From NCBI RefSeq assembly GCF_900635775.1, contig NZ_LR134167.1, positions 2,017,001-2,081,000 on the forward strand: a stretch of DNA of 64,000 nucleotides, in the 5' to 3' direction. Both the position numbers and the translations under genes were made by a program. The stretch comes from Avibacterium volantium. Lineage in GTDB: Bacteria > Pseudomonadota > Gammaproteobacteria > Enterobacterales > Pasteurellaceae. The notes beneath the pieces are model-generated. The model was given only the letters and a program-made list of their open reading frames with translations, had not been told where the DNA came from and searched no databases. Every line of letters starts with the position of its first letter. The stretch's first letter is position 1. Below are positions 58,188-64,000 of the stretch, one piece after another.

Positions 58188-58198
58188 CGCTCTTTTTT
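58188..58198. terminator. Right arm of the terminator split by IS copy 2
   Basis: CGCTCTTTTTT pairs with the left arm at 56743-56753. Alone it cannot form a hairpin. It lies 26 bp after the glnA stop on the minus strand, so glnA has lost its terminator. Confidence 0.85.
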
Positions 58199-58223
58199 AT
58201 TTACTGTTAAGCACTATTTGCTT

Positions 58224-59642
58224 TTACGCATAATACATTTCAAATTCCACTGGGTGTGGGGTCATATTTAAGCGTTCCACTTCTTTGCGTTTAATCGCAA
58301 TAAAGGCATCAACAAATTCTTTGCTGAACACGCCACCTTGGGTTAAGAATTCGTAATCTTTTTCCAATGCGTTTAATGCTTCTTCCAATGATCCTGCTAC
58401 GGCTGGAATTTCTTTTAATTCTTCTGGCGGTAAATCATACAGGTTTTTATCCATGGCATCGCCTGGGTGAATTTTGTTCACAATACCATCTAAGCCTGCC
58501 ATTAATAATGCCGAGAAAGCTAAATATGGGTTTGCCATTGGATCAGGGAAACGCGCTTCAATACGAATCGCTTTCGGGCTAGTTACCGCTGGAATACGGA
58601 TTGATGCAGAGCGGTTGCTTGCTGAGTAAGCTAATAATACAGGCGCTTCAAAACCCGGTACTAAGCGTTTGTATGAGTTGGTTGAAGGGTTAGTAAAGGC
58701 ATTCAAGGCTTTAGCGTGTTTGATGATCCCGCCAATGTAGTAAAGTGCGGTTTCAGAAAGCCCTGCATATTTATCCCCTTGGAAAATATTTTTGCCGTCT
58801 TTGCTTAAGGACATATTACAGTGCATTCCTGAGCCGTTATCGCCAGTGATAGGCTTTGGCATAAAGCAGGCAGTTTTGCCGTGTTCTGCCGCCACATTTT
58901 GCACCACATATTTATAAATTTGCGTTTCGTCCGCTTTTAAAGTGAGCGAGTTAAATTTGGTGGCAATTTCATTTTGTCCTGCGGTGGCCACTTCGTGGTG
59001 GTGCGCTTCAATCACCAAGCCCATTTCTTCTAGCAATAAGCACATTTCTGAACGAATATCGTGCGCGGTATCATTTGGTGCAACCGCACAGTAACCGCCT
59101 TTGGTAAGTGGACGATAACCATTGTTGCCGCCTTCATAAATTTTGTTGGTATTCCACGCGCCTTCAATATCATCGACCACATAAGAATTGCCATTCATTG
59201 CCGAGCCAAAACGAACATCATCAAATAAGAAAAACTCAGGTTCTGGGCCGAAAAACACATCGTCTGCAATGCCTGTTGAGCGCATATAATTTTCTGCTCG
59301 GATCGCAATAGAACGCGGATCGCGATCATAGCTTTGCATTGTGGTTGGTTCATAAATACTGCAACGAAGGGATAAGGTTGGGATTTGTGCGAAAGGATCT
59401 ACTACGGCGGTTTCAGCGATTGGCATTAACAACATATCTGCTTTATTAATGGCTTTCCAACCTTCCACCGATGAACCGTCAAACATTTTACCGTCTTCAA
59501 ATAAATCTTCATCAATTAGGTTAACAGGTAAGGATACGCCGTGCTCTTTTCCTTTAATATCGGTAAAGCGAAGAAGAACAAACTTAATGTCATTTTCTTC
59601 GATTAACTTAAACACATTGGCAACGGCCGCTTCATTTGACAT
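58224..59642 (-). CDS. glnA: Glutamine synthetase type I
   Basis: GlnA makes glutamine from glutamate, ammonia and ATP. The 472-aa product from the ATG at 59642 (ribosome site GAGGA) has the family motifs DGSSVEGW, the [12 protein letters not shown] loop, NRSASIRIP and the adenylylation-site tyrosine in [10 protein letters not shown], so activity control by GlnE is likely. No NtrC-type or sigma-54 site is evident upstream. The original terminator after it is broken by IS copy 2, so transcripts may run on into the IS on the same strand. Confidence 0.96.
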   Translation of the reverse strand: MSNEAAVANVFKLIEENDIKFVLLRFTDIKGKEHGVSLPVNLIDEDLFEDGKMFDGSSVEGWKAINKADMLLMPIAETAVVDPFAQIPTLSLRCSIYEPTTMQSYDRDPRSIAIRAENYMRSTGIADDVFFGPEPEFFLFDDVRFGSAMNGNSYVVDDIEGAWNTNKIYEGGNNGYRPLTKGGYCAVAPNDTAHDIRSEMCLLLEEMGLVIEAHHHEVATAGQNEIATKFNSLTLKADETQIYKYVVQNVAAEHGKTACFMPKPITGDNGSGMHCNMSLSKDGKNIFQGDKYAGLSETALYYIGGIIKHAKALNAFTNPSTNSYKRLVPGFEAPVLLAYSASNRSASIRIPAVTSPKAIRIEARFPDPMANPYLAFSALLMAGLDGIVNKIHPGDAMDKNLYDLPPEELKEIPAVAGSLEEALNALEKDYEFLTQGGVFSKEFVDAFIAIKRKEVERLNMTPHPVEFEMYYA

Positions 59643-59957
59643 AGTGATAATCCTCATAAATATGATTGCTAGAGTTGAGATGCTGTGTGCTTAATGCACG
59701 CTGGCTAAAATATCACATCACCTGCAAAATTCAAGGGGCGAGCGTGATTTTAATTTCACTCAAGTGCGGTAAAAAAATCAGGAATTTTTACACCGCACTT
59801 TACGAAATTCTCTCCAAAAGATAGAAATCCACTTATTTCCAATTATTCATAGCTCAACGTGGCAAAACGTTGTATAATCTGCAACCTTTTCGTGCAATCT
59901 TGCTAACAACATTGCACATTATTCAAACATCATTATTGATAACAAAAGACTTTTCAA
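59643..59957. other. Intergenic region between divergent glnA and typA
   Basis: No gene is seen in these 315 bp. An inverted pair of uptake sequences, AAGTGCGGT (59762-59770) and ACCGCACTT (59792-59800), could form a hairpin on either strand, unusual in that it lies between two start sites instead of two ends. Promoters must lie here, but I cannot place them with confidence. Confidence 0.6.
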
Positions 59958-61808
59958 ATGACAGATACCATTGATATTAACAAATTGCGTAACATCGCAA
60001 TTATTGCTCACGTTGACCACGGAAAAACCACGCTTGTTGATAAATTATTACAGCAGTCAGGCACCCTTGAAGCAAGCCGTGCAGATGCTGACGAACGCGT
60101 GATGGATTCCAATGATCTTGAGAAAGAACGTGGCATTACCATTCTTGCAAAAAATACCGCAATTAACTGGAACGATTACCGTATAAATATTGTAGATACC
60201 CCAGGACACGCCGATTTTGGTGGTGAAGTAGAACGCGTGCTTTCTATGGTGGATAGCGTATTGTTAGTGGTGGACGCCTTTGACGGCCCAATGCCACAAA
60301 CCCGTTTCGTAACGCAAAAAGCTTTCGCTCACGGCTTAAAACCTATCGTGGTAATTAACAAAGTGGACAGACCCGGCGCACGCCCTGATTGGGTGGTGGA
60401 TCAAGTGTTCGATTTATTCGTGAATCTTGGCGCCACAGACGAACAGCTCGACTTCCCTATTATTTACGCTTCTGCGTTAAATGGTGTGGCTGGCTTAGAA
60501 CACGAAGATATGGCACAAGATATGACGCCATTATTTGAAGCTATTGTACAACACGTTGAGCCGCCAAAAGTGGAACTTGATGCGCCATTCCAAATGCAAA
60601 TTTCTCAACTTGATTACAGCAACTATGTAGGCGTAATCGGGATTGGTCGTATCAAACGTGGTACAGTAAAACCAAACCAAGCGGTAACCATTATTGATAG
60701 CGAAGGCAAAACACGCAACGGCAAAATCGGTCAAGTGTTAGGTCATTTAGGTTTACAACGCTATGAAGAAGATCTTGCGCAAGCGGGTGATATTGTGGCG
60801 ATCACCGGTTTAGGCGAACTCAATATTTCTGACACCATTTGTGATGTAAATAATGTAGAAGCCTTGCCTGCCTTAAGTGTTGATGAACCAACGGTAACGA
60901 TGTTCTTCTGCGTAAATACTTCTCCATTCTGTGGTAAAGAAGGGAAATTTGTCACTTCACGCCAAATTTTAGAGCGCTTAAACAAAGAACTTGTGCATAA
61001 TGTAGCATTGCGTGTAGAAGAAACCCAAAACCCAGATGAGTTCCGTGTTTCAGGACGTGGTGAATTGCACCTTTCTGTATTAATCGAAAATATGCGCCGT
61101 GAGGGCTATGAGCTTGCGGTATCGCGTCCGAAAGTTATCTTTAAAGAAGAAGACGGTCGCAAACAAGAGCCATTCGAGCAAGTAACCATTGATATTGAAG
61201 AACAACATCAAGGTGCGGTAATGGAAGCCTTGGGTATCCGCAAAGGTGAAGTGAAAGATATGATTCCAGACGGCAAAGGACGCACCCGTTTAGAATACAT
61301 TATCCCAAGCCGTGGTTTAATCGGTTTCCGTAATGAATTTATGACAATGACCTCAGGAACAGGCTTACTCTACTCCACATTCAGCCATTATGACGATGTA
61401 AAACCTGGTGAAATCGGTCAGCGCAAAAACGGTGTGTTGATTTCTAACGGTACGGGCAAAGCCCTTGCTTATGCGCTATGGGGCTTACAAGAACGTGGTA
61501 AGCTGATGATCGATCACGGTGTGGAAGTGTATGAAGGACAAATCATCGGTATTCACAGCCGTTCAAACGATTTAACGGTAAACTGCTTACAAGGGAAAAA
61601 ACTCACCAATATGCGTGCTTCAGGAAAAGACGATGCGATTGCGCTAACCACGCCTGTGCGTTTCTCTCTTGAGCAAGCCATTGAATTTATTGATGATGAC
61701 GAATTAGTGGAAGTTACCCCAACATCAGTGCGTATTCGTAAGAAATTACTCACTGAAATGGAACGCAAACGCGCTAGCCGTACAACAACTAGCACAAGCA
61801 CTCATTAA
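59958..61808 (+). CDS. typA: Ribosome-associated GTPase TypA/BipA
   Basis: TypA is a translation-factor GTPase related to EF-G that helps 50S assembly and growth in cold or stress. The 616-aa product has G1 [10 protein letters not shown]3 [12 protein letters not shown]4 NKVDRPGA and the C-terminal domain specific to BipA ([27 protein letters not shown] in part). The length equals the usual family length. It is divergent from glnA, as in E. coli, and ends in a strong inverted-uptake terminator. Confidence 0.96.
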   Translation: MTDTIDINKLRNIAIIAHVDHGKTTLVDKLLQQSGTLEASRADADERVMDSNDLEKERGITILAKNTAINWNDYRINIVDTPGHADFGGEVERVLSMVDSVLLVVDAFDGPMPQTRFVTQKAFAHGLKPIVVINKVDRPGARPDWVVDQVFDLFVNLGATDEQLDFPIIYASALNGVAGLEHEDMAQDMTPLFEAIVQHVEPPKVELDAPFQMQISQLDYSNYVGVIGIGRIKRGTVKPNQAVTIIDSEGKTRNGKIGQVLGHLGLQRYEEDLAQAGDIVAITGLGELNISDTICDVNNVEALPALSVDEPTVTMFFCVNTSPFCGKEGKFVTSRQILERLNKELVHNVALRVEETQNPDEFRVSGRGELHLSVLIENMRREGYELAVSRPKVIFKEEDGRKQEPFEQVTIDIEEQHQGAVMEALGIRKGEVKDMIPDGKGRTRLEYIIPSRGLIGFRNEFMTMTSGTGLLYSTFSHYDDVKPGEIGQRKNGVLISNGTGKALAYALWGLQERGKLMIDHGVEVYEGQIIGIHSRSNDLTVNCLQGKKLTNMRASGKDDAIALTTPVRFSLEQAIEFIDDDELVEVTPTSVRIRKKLLTEMERKRASRTTTSTSTH

Positions 61809-61826
61809 TTCTGATTATTCCTAATA

Positions 61827-61878
61827 AAAAGTGCGGTGGTTTTTTGTTAAATTTTTAGCAAATTTCCACCGCACTTTT
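61827..61878. terminator. Terminator of typA made of inverted uptake sequences
   Basis: AAAAGTGCGGTGG (61827-61839) and CCACCGCACTTTT (61866-61878) form a perfect 13-bp stem across a 26-nt A/T-rich loop, just after typA. Confidence 0.8.
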
Positions 61879-61956
61879 CTTATTACAAACTCTGCTATTC
61901 TTCCCCATTTTTTCTAAAGCAATCTTTACTAAACCTCAAACTCAGGTTAAACAAAA

Positions 61957-61982
61957 AAGCCGAACGGAAATCCATTCGGCTT
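61957..61982 (-). terminator. Terminator of the lut operon
   Basis: AAGCCGAA and TTCGGCTT form an 8-bp stem, extended by two GC pairs after a mismatch; the minus strand continues TTTTTT. It lies 21 bp beyond lutC. Confidence 0.9.
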
Positions 61983-62003
61983 GTTATCATCGATCACTCG
62001 CGA

Positions 62004-62705
62004 TTAAGCAAGATCGTCAATCACCACATACACTTTGGTTGTTGGGCCGTGTACACCGACCACTTTAACTAGCTCAATATCCGCGGTGGAACTTGGGCCT
62101 GAGATGATGTTTACGCAAGATGGCATTCTTTCCCCTAACACGGCTTTGTCGTGCAGAATTTTGGCAAGCTGTGCCACTCGCGGTAAAACAAGGCTTTTAC
62201 GCACCACAACAATGGATTTTTCTGGCAATAAGCTCACTGAACGGCCTTTGTCTTTGCCTGAAAATAGCACGACACCACCTGATTCAGCCAAGCCATATTC
62301 TGCATAGTTAATGCCGATATTGGCTTGTTCTGCGTGTTTTAAGTTTTCATCGCCATTTTGCGGTAACCAAATATCTGCATCATAATTGGCTTGTACATCT
62401 TGCGTAATGCCAAGTTGCGCTAAGCGTTCATCGCCTGTAAGGATAATTGGCCCACCACCATATTTTTCGCAGGCAGAAAGCACCGCACTTTTTGCTTCCG
62501 CTTCATTGGTTTCGATCACATCAACCATCATTGCTTTTGCCGATTCAATAAAAGTTTGGCATAAGGCTTGCGGATCAAGATCGGTTAAACGCGTTGTAGC
62601 GTAATCATTTAGCGGCGCAGGCATTGGCTCTGGCACAAGCTGGCGTGGACGCCCCATTCTTTCCGCAAGTTTGTTTAGGAAGTTTTCTCTATTTTGTGCG
62701 TCCAT
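62004..62705 (-). CDS. lutC: Lactate utilization protein LutC
   Basis: LutC is the third subunit of the LutABC complex that oxidises L-lactate to pyruvate. The 233-aa product is a LUD-domain protein with IGINYAEYGLAESGGVV-type signature (shown in part: AEYGLAESGGVVL) and the C-terminal TADIELVKVVGVHGP. Its start overlaps the lutB stop by one base, so it is coupled to lutB. A strong terminator follows. Confidence 0.92.
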   Translation of the reverse strand: MDAQNRENFLNKLAERMGRPRQLVPEPMPAPLNDYATTRLTDLDPQALCQTFIESAKAMMVDVIETNEAEAKSAVLSACEKYGGGPIILTGDERLAQLGITQDVQANYDADIWLPQNGDENLKHAEQANIGINYAEYGLAESGGVVLFSGKDKGRSVSLLPEKSIVVVRKSLVLPRVAQLAKILHDKAVLGERMPSCVNIISGPSSTADIELVKVVGVHGPTTKVYVVIDDLA

Positions 62706-64000
62706 TATTTTGCCTCTCTTTTGTTAAACCATTCACGGAAACTCTCGCCATCAGCACTTGGCAGATCGCGCGCTTTTGTCCATTCGGCCAATGCGCCAAA
62801 TTCAAGCGGTGCTTTACCATTTTTGATGAATTTGCTTGCCACTTTCGCACCCACATTCACGCCCACTTTCCATAAGGTTGGGTGAGAGTTGGCAAAGTTG
62901 AAACCAAAGATAGATAAACGCTCTGCGGTTGGTGTCATACCACTTTGGGCAATATGCTCACGGTGTTTTAAGATGAGCTGTGCCAATGGAATTTTCACTG
63001 GGCAAACGGAGTTACAGGCAGTACATAACGAGCAGGCATACGGCAATTCTTTGAAGTCTTCATAACCGCCTAATAATGGTGAAATCACCGATCCGATTGG
63101 GCCAGGATAAATTGAGCCATAGCCGTGTCCACCAATTTGACGATAAGCTGGACAAGTATTTAAGCACGCACCACAACGAATACAACGCAACACTTCTTTA
63201 AATTCGCTTTCAAGAATTTTAGAGCGTCCGTTATCCACGATAACCAAATGGAATTCTTCAGGGCCGTCCGTTTCACCCGCAAGACGTGGGCCAGTGAGCC
63301 AAGTGTTATAACCGGTTAATTTTGCCCCTACGGCACTTCTGGCAAGCATTGTGATTAACACGTCCACTTCTTCAAAAGTGGGTGCAATACGCTCCATTCC
63401 CATTACTGCAATGTGCGTTTTTGGCACGGTGGTAGCAAGACGTAAGTTTCCCTCGTTGGTAACCAAGCAAAGGCTACCTGTTTCAGGCACAGCAAAGTTA
63501 CACCCACTCACGCCTATGTCTGCTTCTAAGAAATCTTGACGAATTTTTTCACGAATGAACAAGGTCATTGCTTCTGGCGTTTCTGGGCCGTCATAGCCTA
63601 ATTTTTCGTGTAAATCTTTACGAATTTGATGGCGATCTTTGTGAATGGCTGGCACCACGATATGAGAAGGGCGATCCCCGGCAATTTGTAGGATATATTC
63701 CCCTAAATCCGTTTCAATCACCTTGATACCTTCGGCTTCCAGCACTTCGTTCATACCAATTTCTTCGGTTACCATTGATTTAGATTTCACGATTTTTTTG
63801 GCATTTTTCTCAAGAGCAACTTGGCGAATATAATTGGTGGCATCTTCTGCGGTTTCGGCAAAATACACTTTTCCGCCATTTTCCGTCACTTTTTCGCTTA
63901 ATTGATATAAATAGGCATCAAGATTAGCTAAAACGTGGTTACGAATATGTTTTGCTTCATCACGCCATTCTTCCCAATGGCCAAGCTCGTCCACCATTTT
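62705..64000 (-). CDS. lutB: Lactate utilization iron-sulfur protein LutB, 5' end outside window
   Basis: LutB is the iron-sulfur subunit of the LutABC lactate oxidation complex. The frame is open to the end of the window and the part seen (432 codons) starts at [10 protein letters not shown], which in full LutB is about residue 40, so the gene begins beyond 64000. It has a LUD domain, then two 4Fe-4S motifs, [12 protein letters not shown] and [12 protein letters not shown], and a C-terminal domain. It overlaps lutC by one base; lutA is expected upstream, outside the window. Together with menaquinone genes this suggests lactate respiration. Confidence 0.93.
   Translation of the reverse strand, partial: KMVDELGHWEEWRDEAKHIRNHVLANLDAYLYQLSEKVTENGGKVYFAETAEDATNYIRQVALEKNAKKIVKSKSMVTEEIGMNEVLEAEGIKVIETDLGEYILQIAGDRPSHIVVPAIHKDRHQIRKDLHEKLGYDGPETPEAMTLFIREKIRQDFLEADIGVSGCNFAVPETGSLCLVTNEGNLRLATTVPKTHIAVMGMERIAPTFEEVDVLITMLARSAVGAKLTGYNTWLTGPRLAGETDGPEEFHLVIVDNGRSKILESEFKEVLRCIRCGACLNTCPAYRQIGGHGYGSIYPGPIGSVISPLLGGYEDFKELPYACSLCTACNSVCPVKIPLAQLILKHREHIAQSGMTPTAERLSIFGFNFANSHPTLWKVGVNVGAKVASKFIKNGKAPLEFGALAEWTKARDLPSADGESFREWFNKREAK

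Overview
The window is chromosomal DNA from a member of the Pasteurellaceae, in the branch that uses the Haemophilus-type DNA uptake sequence. The 9-mer AAGTGCGGT and its complement occur dozens of times, inside genes and as inverted pairs that form terminators. Gene content and order fit this family: nhaB-dsbB divergent from fadR, surA-ksgA-apaH, mutH-ygdQ, exbB-exbD-tonB, a homologue of Haemophilus surface protein E, and an ArcB without a PAS domain. The species cannot be fixed from sequence alone; Avibacterium, Aggregatibacter, Pasteurella and Haemophilus are all possible.

Layout. 1-1 kb: end of dnaQ and two tRNA-Asp genes. 1-5.4 kb: dsbB, nhaB, fadR, alaA. 5.6-9.4 kb: menaquinone genes menF (broken), menD, menH. 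9.4-14.3 kb: holA, lptE, an unrecognised lipoprotein gene and leuS. 14.5-18.5 kb: an HI_0552-like gene, apaH, ksgA, surA, pyrR. 18.6-20.3 kb: purN and purM behind a PurR-like operator. 20.5-25.3 kb: a frameshifted protein E homologue, ygdQ, mutH, ogt, a higBA toxin-antitoxin pair and fadL/ompP1. 25.6-30.7 kb: a YidE-type transporter and an SbmA-like ABC exporter split by an IS3-family element. 30.7-34.6 kb: tonB, exbD, exbB and a frameshifted TonB-dependent receptor with Fur-like boxes. 34.8-38.5 kb: corB-like, ypjD and ffh. 38.6-42.9 kb: a Nudix gene, a sucrose-type PTS permease, arcB and infA. 43-50.8 kb: DUF924, ltrA, pepB, ndk, pfkA, fieF, a lipoprotein gene, yaaA and ung. 51-56.7 kb: grcA with two FNR-like boxes, artPIQM, perM, arsC/yfgD, arfA and a small unknown gene. 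56.8-64 kb: the second IS copy, glnA, typA, lutC and partial lutB.

Most of the window is ordinary housekeeping DNA. The unusual features are losses or switches of function. A protein E-like adhesin lipoprotein is out of frame at a run of nine C, which looks like a phase-variation switch. A TonB-dependent receptor is out of frame at a run of six A. menF is frameshifted and lacks a few residues at a conserved active-site segment. An ABC exporter is cut by an IS with a 3-bp target duplication. The second IS copy sits exactly in the loop of what was a perfect bidirectional terminator between a small gene and glnA. The IS carries a terminal hairpin that could mask its own transposase start in read-through transcripts, and a 48-bp palindrome elsewhere shares 17 bp with that hairpin. 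arfA keeps the internal terminator expected of a tmRNA-dependent backup rescue factor.
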